64,000 nucleotides of DNA from Pantoea wallisii. GTDB lineage: Bacteria > Pseudomonadota > Gammaproteobacteria > Enterobacterales > Enterobacteriaceae. A program made the position numbers and the translations under genes. The stretch is from positions 26,678 to 90,677 of the forward strand of contig NZ_MLFS01000011.1 in assembly GCF_002095485.1 (NCBI RefSeq). The letters run 5' to 3'. Below, one piece after another: positions 36,918 through 45,996 of the stretch. Numbering within the stretch: position 1 is the stretch's first letter; each line of letters starts with the position of its first letter. The notes beneath the pieces are model-generated. The model ran no database searches and had not been told where the DNA came from. It saw only the letters and a list, made by a program, of their open reading frames with translations.

Positions 36918-38765
36918 ATGACAAATACGTCAGTTAATACCGGCATTACACCTACAGAAAATAGCGTGGTAATTCAGTTACGTACCATAGACGATCTGCG
37001 CAAACACGAGCCGACCTCCATTGGTGAGTTAGCCACTGTGCTGGAGTACAGTAAAAATACCCGCATGGGCGGCGGAGTATTTGTGTATGACGGCACGGAC
37101 ACCACTACACCTGAAGATGGTGGACTGACGTTTGTTACGCCAGGGAAGAGGCGCTGGAAGCGGGTGGTACTGGATTACAGCTCGGTGACGGTGGTGGATT
37201 TTGGTGCCGTTGCCGATGGAGAAACGGATTGTATTGATGCGGTCATCCGCATGTATAAATGGTCCCAGCGCGTTTTACCTTCTGCGGGTATCCGCTTTCC
37301 AGCCGGCGAGTTCAGCTTATCGGGTTTTGATCAGGCGGAAGTGCGCGGCAATGATGGAGAGATTAACCGCTTTAAAATCTCCGGTGCGCCAGTCAACTTT
37401 GGCTATTTTCCTACGACGACGCTGAAATTTAACTGGGGACCCAAACCACGAAAAAGTCACTTCTTTAAGGTAAAGGCACGCTACGTAGAAATATCCGGAT
37501 TTGTCGTAAAAGGGATGAGTTCAAACAGCGGCGAAGATGGCGGCACGGCATTCAACAACGTAGGTTTCTTTACCAACAGCATTATTGGCGGACAGTTTCT
37601 GCGCGTCAGCAGCATGGAGTTCCGCTATCTGGGCGGCCGCGCCCTGGAGCTGATTGATACGCTGGACTGCAAAATAGATCAGTTCTATTCGCGTGGCTGC
37701 CAGGGCAGCATTATTTATGCGCGCTGGTCCGATCGGGAGAGAGGCGCGTGGGATCACTCAACCGCCATTGAACTCTCGAATTTCAATTTACAACGCAGCA
37801 CGAAAGAGCCAGTGTTTGATTTGCCGCGCTGTACGCAATCCTTTATTCGTAACGGCTGGATTGAACACTCAGAGTTTGCCGGCGATCTCACCAATGGGCA
37901 GTGGACGATTGAAGGGCTGGTGATCGAATCGACGCAGCAACCCATGAAGATGGGCTACTGTCGCGCCATGATTATCCAGAAGAGCGTACATCGCGACAGC
38001 GCCGGTTTTGATTTCAGTAAAGAGGGCATCGAACCCTGGGCGCTTCTGGCCGAAGGCGATCGTGGCGTAATGGAGATCTCCGATTTAGGCGCTGTTATCC
38101 AGGGTTCGCTCAATTACGACTTTGTGACATCGCAGCACCATATGGATAATCAGTCGTCAGCCAGTGCGAAATGGTTCTACGTTGGTGAATTTAATTTCTC
38201 TAATGCCAATTCGCAGATCCATGTGCGTATCGTTGGCTCTGCGCAATTTTCATCGCAAAGCGAAACCCAGCGGGATTACAGCGCGCGAACGCCGGAAGGG
38301 GTGGCGCACATCTATCTGCAGGCCCGTAATAATGCCAGCACGCTTGGCAGCTGGTATGGCGAAGGCTCTTGCCCGGTGGTTAAGGTGCATATTGAGGGAA
38401 AAGGGGCACACACAAAACTCTATATAAAAATTGCCGCCTATACGGGCTACTCGATTGCGCTGGTAGAGACCAATAGCAAAGACCGCTACTTATCGGGGCA
38501 GTGTTTTATTTTTCGCAAAAGTTTCACCAGCTGCTCAGAAGAGGAGGCCGCCCGTGTGGAAGCCGCGCCGGTGGTTGCCTTTGAACAACACTGGGTAGGT
38601 AATCGCGAGGTGGGATTTGGCTACAACGACAATAAGGAGCTGTTACTGCGCGGCGCTTATTTCACTAAAAAGATAAATAACGTGACGCGCAAATTTATTA
38701 AAGTGCGGGTCAACGGCAATCCACACAGTATTGAGTTGCACGATGCCGACGGGCCGACTGAATAA
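36918..38765 (+). CDS. Tailspike-like beta-helix protein (AmsF/WceF-type polysaccharide enzyme)
   Basis: 615 residues from ATG 36918 (GGGG six bases before it); ATG 36906 is also in frame. There is no signal peptide. Residues about 20-90 resemble the phage tailspike head-binding/neck pattern (FVYDGTDTTTPEDGGLTFVTPGKRRWKRV). Then VTVVDFGAVADGETDCIDAVIRMYKW is the start of a pectate-lyase-like right-handed beta-helix (DFGAxxDGxTD). The rest to about 400 is helix coils, followed by beta-rich C-terminal parts. The same plan is found in AmsF of Erwinia and WceF of Pantoea, which modify exopolysaccharide. No EPS cluster or phage genes are nearby, so it is a stand-alone copy. Glycosidase activity is inferred. 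Confidence 0.75.
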   Translation: MTNTSVNTGITPTENSVVIQLRTIDDLRKHEPTSIGELATVLEYSKNTRMGGGVFVYDGTDTTTPEDGGLTFVTPGKRRWKRVVLDYSSVTVVDFGAVADGETDCIDAVIRMYKWSQRVLPSAGIRFPAGEFSLSGFDQAEVRGNDGEINRFKISGAPVNFGYFPTTTLKFNWGPKPRKSHFFKVKARYVEISGFVVKGMSSNSGEDGGTAFNNVGFFTNSIIGGQFLRVSSMEFRYLGGRALELIDTLDCKIDQFYSRGCQGSIIYARWSDRERGAWDHSTAIELSNFNLQRSTKEPVFDLPRCTQSFIRNGWIEHSEFAGDLTNGQWTIEGLVIESTQQPMKMGYCRAMIIQKSVHRDSAGFDFSKEGIEPWALLAEGDRGVMEISDLGAVIQGSLNYDFVTSQHHMDNQSSASAKWFYVGEFNFSNANSQIHVRIVGSAQFSSQSETQRDYSARTPEGVAHIYLQARNNASTLGSWYGEGSCPVVKVHIEGKGAHTKLYIKIAAYTGYSIALVETNSKDRYLSGQCFIFRKSFTSCSEEEAARVEAAPVVAFEQHWVGNREVGFGYNDNKELLLRGAYFTKKINNVTRKFIKVRVNGNPHSIELHDADGPTE

Positions 38766-38800
38766 AAAAAATGCGCCAGTGACGGCTGTCACTGGCGCAT
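38764..38800 (-). terminator. Intrinsic terminator of digH
   Basis: A perfect 13-bp stem (ATGCGCCAGTGAC and its inverse, loop of 4) is followed on the minus strand by a run of T (the A-run at 38764-38770). It ends the leftward digH transcript. It sits at the convergent end of the tailspike-like gene and may also stop that transcript, though without a T-tract on that strand. Confidence 0.85.
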
Positions 38801-38803
38801 CAG

Positions 38804-40144
38804 TCACTCGCCCCAGCGCTGGCGGAGATAATCAACTGCTTGCTGAGTTTGTGGCTGATTGAGGTAGTTCTCGCGAAACAGAATAGTGCCGTTTATTTGC
38901 GGCAGCGTCGCATTCAGATCGAGTTGCCGCTTCAGCTCTGGCACGCCGCCATTGACGGTCCAGTCCGGCTCATTTTTGGCCGCTTCGCCTACTTTGTACA
39001 GCGCGACGCCAATATAGAGTTGCGTGCGCGTCGGCTTCACCACATTTGCCCACCAGTTTGCCAGCACATCATAGCGGGCAGCCTGGCGGGCAAAGGGCCA
39101 GTAGAGCTGTGGCGCGATGTAATCCAGCAGGCCCATCTGCACCCAGCGGCGCGTATCGGCATAGGCTTCATCATAGGCAGCGGCGCCGCGCGTATCGGAA
39201 CCCGCAGGATCGTGTGACAGGTTACGCCAGACGCCGGCCGGGCTGACGCCAAACGCGACCTCGGGCTTGAGCTGTTTGATGGTCCGGGAGACCTGCTCAA
39301 TCAGCTGCTGCGTATTATGACGTCGCCAGTCGGCTTTAGTGGCAAACCCATGACCATACTGGCGGAACGTGGCGCTGTCATTAAGGCGCGAACTGGCGGT
39401 CTCCGTATAGAAGTAGTCATCAAACTGCACGCCATCCACATCATAGTGCGACACCACCTCCGCGACGATGCTGGTGATCCAGTCACGAGCCGCAGGGATG
39501 CCGGGATCAAGCACAAAGCGATCGCTGGCGGTGCGAATCCAGTCGCGATGCAGTACATAGACGCTGGCCGGATGCAGCGACAGCGTATTATTTAGCTCGG
39601 TAACGGTCGCAGGCTTGATGTTGGTTGAGACGCGATAGGGATTAAACCATGCATGCACGCGCATGCCGCGCTTGTGGGCTTCGTCCAGCATAAATCGCAG
39701 CGGATCGTAGCCGGGATACTCACCAATGCGTCCGGTCAGCGTATCGGACCACGGCAGAATTGTTGATTGCCACAGCGCAGTACCGTCCGGCTTCACCTGG
39801 AAAAACACCGTATTGATGCCAAGACGTTTTAAATTATCGAGCTTATCCGTGAGGGCGCGCTGCTGCATGCTGATACGCGTGGCCGGGCTGGCGTTGACCG
39901 AAGCGATGGGCGGCCAGTCCAGACGGGATACCGTCGTCAGCCATACGCCGCGCACCGGCTGGTCGCTGTTGACCGGTTTTGCAGCGACGGGCGGCTTCGC
40001 GACCGGCGGCAGCGGCGTGACCAGCGACCTGGGCGGTTCAGAGGCGCAGCTCACCAGCAACAAGGCGGCTGCAAGCAGCGGCGCCAGGCGTTTGCCGGTC
40101 GCAGCGGCAGAAAAGCGTTGTGAACAGGCTATGGTAAACTCCAT
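38804..40144 (-). CDS. digH: DigH, divisome-localised glycosyl hydrolase-like lipoprotein
   Basis: A 446-residue protein that matches E. coli DigH (YddW) closely along its length, for example PVRGVWLTTVSRLDWPP, RLGINTVFFQVKPDGTALW, DEAHKRGMRVHAWFNPYRVS and FGVSPAGVWRN. The N-terminus has a lipoprotein signal with lipobox LVSC, so the mature protein is anchored in a membrane, usually the outer one. It belongs to the GHL10 (DUF187) glycoside-hydrolase-like family and binds denuded peptidoglycan glycan strands at the division site. A Pro-rich linker follows the lipobox. Monocistronic, with its own terminator. Confidence 0.94.
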   Translation of the reverse strand: MEFTIACSQRFSAAATGKRLAPLLAAALLLVSCASEPPRSLVTPLPPVAKPPVAAKPVNSDQPVRGVWLTTVSRLDWPPIASVNASPATRISMQQRALTDKLDNLKRLGINTVFFQVKPDGTALWQSTILPWSDTLTGRIGEYPGYDPLRFMLDEAHKRGMRVHAWFNPYRVSTNIKPATVTELNNTLSLHPASVYVLHRDWIRTASDRFVLDPGIPAARDWITSIVAEVVSHYDVDGVQFDDYFYTETASSRLNDSATFRQYGHGFATKADWRRHNTQQLIEQVSRTIKQLKPEVAFGVSPAGVWRNLSHDPAGSDTRGAAAYDEAYADTRRWVQMGLLDYIAPQLYWPFARQAARYDVLANWWANVVKPTRTQLYIGVALYKVGEAAKNEPDWTVNGGVPELKRQLDLNATLPQINGTILFRENYLNQPQTQQAVDYLRQRWGE

Positions 40145-40331
40145 TTTTCAATTTACTGTTCTGAGGCGTTCATTCTCTTATCATGCGAGGCAAAGTCAAT
40201 CTGAAAGCACGGCATCACTGCTGCAGGACATATTGATTTTACTGTAAAATGTAACAGCGTGCGGGTTAGCTAGCCGACCATAACGCAACATCGCAACCGC
40301 TCTGAACGCTTTACCTGGGAATTTAGTCACT

Positions 40332-40652
40332 ATGCAATATGAAGATCTCTACCGGCGCATCGCGCAAATCATCTTTAGCTGCGGGCCAGACGGTGCGCGT
40401 ATGTTAATCGTGCAAGCGGAGCTGTTTGCAGATGAGGATGGCGGACAATATCAGTTTGATTATATTGATGAAAAGGGTGAGCCGGACTGGTTCGAACCGG
40501 ACGCGCGCGCGATTGGCGATTTGACCGTGGCATTAAAAGCGTTTCAGCAATACTTTGTTGATAATGACATGACTCAAGGCCAGCCGGTATGGACGCACTG
40601 CACTATTACCGTTGACGTTGAGCAGGAAGCAATCAGCATTGATGTGCAGTAA
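40332..40652 (+). CDS. YezG/DUF600-type immunity-like protein
   Basis: A 106-residue acidic protein starting MQYEDLYRRIAQIIFSCGPDGARMLIVQAEL, preceded by a weak GGGA ribosome site. The N-terminal YRRIAQII and the following strands (AELFADEDGGQYQFDYIDEKG) resemble the DUF600/YezG family, whose founding member YezG neutralises the LXG toxin YeeF of Bacillus. Enteric members often sit beside polymorphic toxins as immunity proteins. No toxin gene is found next to it here: the neighbours are digH and gabP. It is therefore an orphan immunity protein or a family member with another role. Assignment is tentative. Confidence 0.6.
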   Translation: MQYEDLYRRIAQIIFSCGPDGARMLIVQAELFADEDGGQYQFDYIDEKGEPDWFEPDARAIGDLTVALKAFQQYFVDNDMTQGQPVWTHCTITVDVEQEAISIDVQ

Positions 40653-40676
40653 CGCAGGGCATCCATGCCCGAGCGA

Positions 40677-42070
40677 TCAGGAGCGTAGCGCCACGATAGC
40701 GGCCGTTTTACGCGCCGTACGTTTGCGCTGCACCACCTGACTGGCAACCAGCACCAGCAGCGTCAGTAACCCGGTAGCAACAATCTCTGCGCGGTGCTGC
40801 GCATTGAACAGCATTGAGGTCAGCACGCCAATAATAAAGATGATTGTCGCCCAGGTCAGGCCGGGAAACAGCCACATGCGGTATGTCAGCGTTTCGCCAC
40901 GCGCTTCGCGCTTCTTACGCAGCACCAGGTGCGATGCGGCAATCACCAGATAGACCAGCATGGCAATCGCGCCTGAACTGGCCAGCAGGAACGCGAATAC
41001 CGCGTCGGGCGCCAGGTAGTTGGCGATAACGGCGACAAAGGCGGCGGCGGTTGAGAAGAGCACTGCTACCCACGGCGTGCCGCTGCGCGTGGTGCGTGAA
41101 ACAGCTGCCGGCGCATCGTGACGGCGCGAAAGCGAGTAGATCATACGCGATGCGGTATACAGCGCGGAGTTAAGACAGCTGCACACGGCAATCAATACCA
41201 CCACATCGACAATCTGACGGGCGTACGGCAGGTTCATCATCTCCATCGCCGTCTGATACGAGCCGGCGCCGCGTAACGATGGCGTGTTCCATGGCACCAG
41301 CGCGACCACCAGAAAAATCGATAACAGATAAAACAGGGCGATACGCCAGATGACGGAGTTGGTCGCCTGGGTAATCTGCTTTTTCGGTTCGCTCGACTCC
41401 GCGGCGGCAATCGTGACGATTTCAGTCCCCATAAAGGAGAACATGGTGGTGAGGATGGCAGCCAGTACGGCGCTGATACCGTTAGGCATAAAGCATGGGT
41501 ATCATAAAGATGCGAAATGCCCTGTGTGCTGCTACCCGGCAAAAGGCCAAACAGCGCCAGGCTACCGACCACCAGGAAAGCCACGATCGCCACCACCTTG
41601 AGCAGGGCAAACCAGAACTCAAATTCACCGTAATTTTTCACGCTGAACAGATTACTAATGGTGAGAAATGCGGTAATCGCCAGCGTGTACTGCCAGACGG
41701 CGACGCCGGGGAACCATGAGTGCAAAATGGTGCCGGCGGCGTTAGCTTCCAGGGGGATCACCAGCACCCAGAACCACCAGTAGAGCCAGCCGATGGTAAA
41801 ACCGGCCCAGCGCCCCAGGGATTTATCCGCGTAGGTTGAGAAGGAGCCGGAGTCAGGTGAGGCAACGGCCATCTCCGCCAGCATGCGCATAATCAGTACC
41901 ACCAGCGTTCCCGCAGCGATATAGGCCAGCAGCACCGCCGGACCCGCTTCGGCAATGGCATGGCCGGAGCCGACAAACAGGCCTGCACCAATCACGCCCG
42001 CAATAGATAGCATACGCACATGGCGGGGCTTCAGGCCTTGTGCCAGGACATCAGCATTTTGAGCACTCAT
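40677..42070 (-). pseudogene. gabP: GABA permease GabP, frameshifted
   Basis: An amino-acid permease of the APC superfamily with twelve membrane segments, starting MSAQNADVLAQGLKPRHVRMLSIAGVIGAGLFVGSG. The first frame runs through GISHLYDTH and breaks at about 41494; the next frame continues GFMPNGISAVLAAILTTMFSFMGTEIVTIAAAESSEP, the conserved GabP/AnsP-type segment. One extra G there (CATGGC for CATGC) restores 464 residues, close to E. coli GabP (466). It sits directly downstream of gabT, so GABA is the likely substrate. The break looks like a sequencing error. Confidence 0.86.
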
Positions 42071-42132
42071 CAGTAAATCTCCCCATCGTCTCTCAGGCGG
42101 CGCCCGGCGCGGCCTGAGATCAAAGTGAAATG

Positions 42133-42155
42133 CCTGCCTGCGGCGTGCAGGCAGG
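42133..42155 (-). terminator. Intercistronic hairpin between gabT and gabP
   Basis: A 9-bp stem (CCTGCCTGC / GCAGGCAGG) with a 5-base loop lies between the gabT stop and the gabP start. The T tract on the minus strand is weak. It may reduce gabP expression or stabilise the gabT message rather than end transcription. Confidence 0.4.
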
Positions 42156-42168
42156 AACAGGTTATGCG

Positions 42169-43428
42169 TCAGGCCTGCGGCTGGCTTAGCAGGCTGCCGA
42201 GGATGTCCAGCGCCTGACGGAACTGCGCATCAGGAATGGTGAGCGGGTAGAGGAAACGGATCACATTGCCCTGCGGACCGCAGGTGAGCAGGAGCAGCCC
42301 ACGCTGCATAGCCTGCTGCTGAAGCGTTTGCGCGCTTTGTGCATCGCTGAACTCCACGGCAACCATGGAGCCGAGCGCGCGCACATCGGTAATGGCGCTG
42401 TTGTGGGCGCGGGCTTGCTGCAGAAAGGTATTCAGCTGCGCACCCAGCTGCGCTGAGCGCTCACACAGCTTCTCTTCGTCGATAACATCCAGTACTGCGT
42501 GTGCAGCGGCAATGGATAACGGATTACCGGCATAGGTGCCACCAAGGCCGCCGGGACCGGGCGCATCCATAATTTCAGCGCGGCCACTGACCGCCGACAG
42601 CGGCATCCCGCCCGCCAGGCTTTTCGCCATGGTGATCAGATCCGCTTTTACCGCGTAGTGCTCCATCGCGAACAGCTTACCGGTGCGGCCAAAACCGGTT
42701 TGGACCTCATCGGCAATCAGTAAAATGCCGTGCCGATCGGCCAGCGCGCGCAGCCGCGTGAAGAATTCCGCCGGGGCGATATGAAATCCGCCTTCGCCCT
42801 GTACCGGTTCCAGCACAATTGCCGCCACATCCTGCGGGGCGATATCCTGCGTGAAGATGTCGTCGAGGCTGGCGAGAGCGTCATCAATGCTGATACCGCT
42901 CACGCTATTTGGATAGCGGGCATGGAACACCGAGGCCGGCATGGGACCAAAGTCACGCTTATAAGGGGCCACTTTGCCGGTCATCGCCATGGTCATGAAG
43001 GTGCGTCCATGGAAAGCGTTGCCAAAGGTGATGATGCCGTGACGGCGAGTAGCTGCGCGCGCTACCTTTACGGCATTCTCCACCGCTTCCGCGCCGGTAC
43101 TGAAGAAGGCGGTTTTGGCTTTGCCTGCAATTGGCACGCGCTGATTGATGCGCTCCGCCAGTGCAACGTAGCTCTCATACGGCGTCACCTGGAAGGCGGT
43201 ATGGGTAAATTTTTCTAACTGATGCGCAATGGCTTGCACGATACGCGGGTGACGATGACCCGTGTTCAGCACGGCGATGCCGCCTGCAAAATCAATCCAG
43301 CTATTGCCCTCAACGTCACGCAGCGTGGCGTTCTCTGCCTGCTCAACATACCACTGACACAGGTTGCCGGTACCGCGCGGCAGGGCATCATCTTTACGTT
43401 GCTGCAGCTGACTGTTTTTACCTTCCAT
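42169..43428 (-). CDS. gabT: 4-aminobutyrate aminotransferase GabT
   Basis: A 419-residue class III aminotransferase. It has FFSTGAEAVENAVKVARAAT near residue 108, FHGRT near 139, LEPVQGEGG near 206, the PLP-binding IADEVQTGFGRTGK near 238 and the Schiff-base Lys in ITMAKSLAGGMPLSAV at 269 (268 in E. coli GabT). It converts GABA and 2-oxoglutarate into succinate semialdehyde and glutamate. It precedes gabP and is divergent from a MocR-type regulator. No gabD (succinate semialdehyde dehydrogenase) lies in this cluster. Confidence 0.93.
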   Translation of the reverse strand: MEGKNSQLQQRKDDALPRGTGNLCQWYVEQAENATLRDVEGNSWIDFAGGIAVLNTGHRHPRIVQAIAHQLEKFTHTAFQVTPYESYVALAERINQRVPIAGKAKTAFFSTGAEAVENAVKVARAATRRHGIITFGNAFHGRTFMTMAMTGKVAPYKRDFGPMPASVFHARYPNSVSGISIDDALASLDDIFTQDIAPQDVAAIVLEPVQGEGGFHIAPAEFFTRLRALADRHGILLIADEVQTGFGRTGKLFAMEHYAVKADLITMAKSLAGGMPLSAVSGRAEIMDAPGPGGLGGTYAGNPLSIAAAHAVLDVIDEEKLCERSAQLGAQLNTFLQQARAHNSAITDVRALGSMVAVEFSDAQSAQTLQQQAMQRGLLLLTCGPQGNVIRFLYPLTIPDAQFRQALDILGSLLSQPQA

Positions 43429-43537
43429 AACCTTTCCTTAGCGATAAGCGTCTTTACAAAACACGACAAACACGCTTATTTATGCCTGCACTGGCCGTTG
43501 TTGCCAGAGCCAATTTCATGGAAAAGGATGGAGCCAA

Positions 43538-45022
43538 TTGCGGAGTTTATACGCCGATCATGTATTAGAACGTATGCAGTTTGTCGCTGAAGGCACCTTG
43601 CAACAGCGATTACTGCACTGTATGCAAGGTGCAATTGCTGAGGGGATTTTTCCGCGCGGCTCGCGTCTGCCAGCCACGCGAGACCTGGCACGAGAACTTG
43701 CGGTATCCCGCAATACGGTCCTTAACGTCTATGAAAACCTGATGGCGCAGGGCTATGTCAACGCACGCACCGGCAGCGGTACCTGGATTGCAGAGGCGCT
43801 GCCCGAAGGCTGTTTGCAGAGCCCGCGCACTGCCGCCACCGTTCAGCCCTCCACGAGCCCGCCGGCGGCCCTCTCAAAACGCGGCGCAAGTCTGCTTGGC
43901 CATGCCAATGCCTCACCCTACCAGTGGGGCGCGTTTGTACCGGGTGCACCTGATGTGCGCGAATTTCCCCATAAGCTGTTTAGTCAGATTCAGTCACGCC
44001 TGAACCGCGAGCCGGACATTGAGCGCCTGATCTACAGCAACAATGGCGGATGCCCGCAGCTGAGGCAGGCGCTGGCGGAGTATCTCAGCGTGGCGCGTTC
44101 AGTCCGCGCGGATGCGGAACAGATCATCATCACCGAAGGGGTGCATCAGGCGGTCGACCTGGTTACACGCGTACTGTGTGATGCTGGCGACACCGTGTGG
44201 ATTGAAGAGCCAGGCTACTGGGGGACGCGCAACCTGCTACGCATCAACGGGCTAAAAATCCAGGCCAAAGCCGTGGATGAACAGGGCATTATTCCGGATT
44301 TAGCGCCGCGCAGCAGAGCGCCGAAAATGATATTTGTGACGCCGTCACATCAGTATCCACTCGGCGTTCATCTCAGCCTGGAGCGGCGTAAACAGCTTTT
44401 GGATCTGGCGCGCAAGCATAAAAGCTGGCTGGTGGAGGATGACTATGACAGTGAGTTCCGTTTTTCAGGCCAGCCCTTTCCCTCGCTACAAGGGTTTGAG
44501 CCTGACGCGCCGGTTATCTATATGGGCACCTTCAGTAAAACGCTCTACCCGGCGCTGCGGCTGGGCTATCTGGTGGTGCCGAAAGCGCTGGCGCAACCGC
44601 TGCGCATCGCGGCCGCCGAACTCTACCGCGGCGGACATCTGCTGGTTCAGCGCGCGCTGGCTGAGTTTATCCAGAAGGGCCACTATATGGCGCACATTCG
44701 CCGCATGCGTAAGCTCTATAGCCAGCGTCGGCGCTTTATGACCGGACTGATTACGCGTTATCTCGGTCCGGCTTTTATGCCAGCGGTTAATCATGAAGCT
44801 GGCCTGCATCTGGTGCTTAATCTGCCTGCCGGCAGTGACGATGTGGCGATTGCCGCCCTGGCTTTGCAACGCGGCGTTAAGGTGCGCCCGCTGTCACAGT
44901 ACTATATGCATCCGCAGGCGCGGCGCGGCTTGCTGCTGGGCTACGCCTGCGTGGATGAGCGCCAGTGCCAGGATGCGTTTGGCATCCTGAAAGCCTGCCT
45001 GGCCGAATCCGGGGCACTTTAG
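43538..45022 (+). CDS. gabR: MocR/GabR-type PLP-dependent transcriptional regulator
   Basis: 494 residues if the TTG at 43538 is used (AAGGATGGAG precedes it); ATG 43574 is an alternative. The GntR winged helix is at about 20-90 (LQQRLLHCMQGAIAEGIFPRGSRLPATRDLARELAVSRNTVLNVYENLMAQGYV). The rest is an aminotransferase fold that binds PLP, with the Lys in GTFSKTLYPALRLGY near residue 334. It is divergent from gabT, as GabR of Bacillus is; GabR uses PLP and GABA to activate gabT and repress itself. The symbol is given by context and family. Confidence 0.85.
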   Translation: MRSLYADHVLERMQFVAEGTLQQRLLHCMQGAIAEGIFPRGSRLPATRDLARELAVSRNTVLNVYENLMAQGYVNARTGSGTWIAEALPEGCLQSPRTAATVQPSTSPPAALSKRGASLLGHANASPYQWGAFVPGAPDVREFPHKLFSQIQSRLNREPDIERLIYSNNGGCPQLRQALAEYLSVARSVRADAEQIIITEGVHQAVDLVTRVLCDAGDTVWIEEPGYWGTRNLLRINGLKIQAKAVDEQGIIPDLAPRSRAPKMIFVTPSHQYPLGVHLSLERRKQLLDLARKHKSWLVEDDYDSEFRFSGQPFPSLQGFEPDAPVIYMGTFSKTLYPALRLGYLVVPKALAQPLRIAAAELYRGGHLLVQRALAEFIQKGHYMAHIRRMRKLYSQRRRFMTGLITRYLGPAFMPAVNHEAGLHLVLNLPAGSDDVAIAALALQRGVKVRPLSQYYMHPQARRGLLLGYACVDERQCQDAFGILKACLAESGAL

Positions 45023-45032
45023 GGCCACGGTT

Positions 45033-45899
45033 TTACAGCGTCTGACCGATCCCGTTCAGACGCTGCACCACCGCCGGCGACAGGGTTAACATGCGGCTGG
45101 CCAGATTCTGTTGCAGATGTGCCGGTGATGAGGTGCCGGGAATCAGCAGGATATTGGCAGAGCGCTGTAGCAACCAGGCTAACGCGACCTGTAACGTCGA
45201 TGCGTTAAGCTCCTCAGCCACCTGCGTAAGCTGTGCGGATTGCAGGGGCGAGAAGCCGCCGAGCGGGAAGAACGGCACATAGGCAATGCCCTGAGCAGCC
45301 AGTTGATCAATCAGCGCATCATCCTGACGGTGGGCAAGATTGTAGTGGTTCTGCACACAGGCAATCGGCGTCATTTTTTGGGCGTCTGTTACCTGCTGCA
45401 GCGTCACGTTACTCAGTCCGATATGCCGGATCAATCCGCGCTCTTTCAGCTTGATCATCGCCTCAACCTGCGCCTCCAGCGAACCCTCCACCGGCCCGTG
45501 TACGCTCAGCATAGAGCGCAGATTAACCACCTTCATCACCTCAAGGCCAAGGTTACGCAGGTTATCTTCAACCGCTTGGGTCAACTCATCCGGAGTAAGG
45601 GCAGGCAGCCAGTTGCCTTTGTCATCACGCCGGGCCCCGACTTTGGTCACGATAACCAGATCGTCAGCGTACGGGTGCAGGGCTTTGCGGATCAGTTGAT
45701 TGGTGATATGGGGCCCATAGAAATCGCTGGTGTCGATATGATTGACGCCGGACGCAACGGCATCACGCAGGACCTGGATTGCCTGCGCTTCATCTTTCGG
45801 CGGACCAAATACGCCGGGACCGGCTAACTGCATGGCACCGTAACCGAGTCGCGCAACATGGCGAGAGCCAAGCGTAAACGTCATTGCTGGATGGGACAT
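45033..45899 (-). CDS. Aldo/keto reductase
   Basis: 288 residues from ATG 45899, preceded by a near-perfect AAAGGAGG. The (beta/alpha)8 AKR motifs are visible: LGYGAMQLAGPGVFGPP, NHIDTSDFYGPH (catalytic Asp and Tyr), VIVTKVGAR (catalytic Lys), GLIRHIGLSN and a C-terminal IPGTSSPAHLQQNL for NADPH binding. It should reduce an aldehyde or ketone. It is divergent from a LysR-type regulator with a matching operator between them. Confidence 0.92.
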   Translation of the reverse strand: MSHPAMTFTLGSRHVARLGYGAMQLAGPGVFGPPKDEAQAIQVLRDAVASGVNHIDTSDFYGPHITNQLIRKALHPYADDLVIVTKVGARRDDKGNWLPALTPDELTQAVEDNLRNLGLEVMKVVNLRSMLSVHGPVEGSLEAQVEAMIKLKERGLIRHIGLSNVTLQQVTDAQKMTPIACVQNHYNLAHRQDDALIDQLAAQGIAYVPFFPLGGFSPLQSAQLTQVAEELNASTLQVALAWLLQRSANILLIPGTSSPAHLQQNLASRMLTLSPAVVQRLNGIGQTL

Positions 45900-45920
45900 G
45901 AGAACCTCCTTTACCATTGT

Positions 45921-45939
45921 GTGATTAGATTGTAATCAC
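45921..45939. promoter_or_regulatory. LysR-type operator between the reductase and regulator genes
   Basis: An inverted repeat GTGATTA-N5-TAATCAC, with perfect 7-base arms, contains the T-N11-A core of LysR-type sites. It is centred about 30 bases from the reductase start and 67 bases from the regulator start. Confidence 0.8.
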
Positions 45940-45996
45940 CCTGGCGCTGTGCAACTATCCATTGAAATCAGGACAGACTGTACGGAGTGGCGAACA

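Noticed and set aside
36906..38765. Possible prophage remnant, because the beta-helix protein resembles a tailspike.
   Set aside because: No other phage gene, attachment site or integrase was seen; related enzymes occur as chromosomal exopolysaccharide-modifying proteins.
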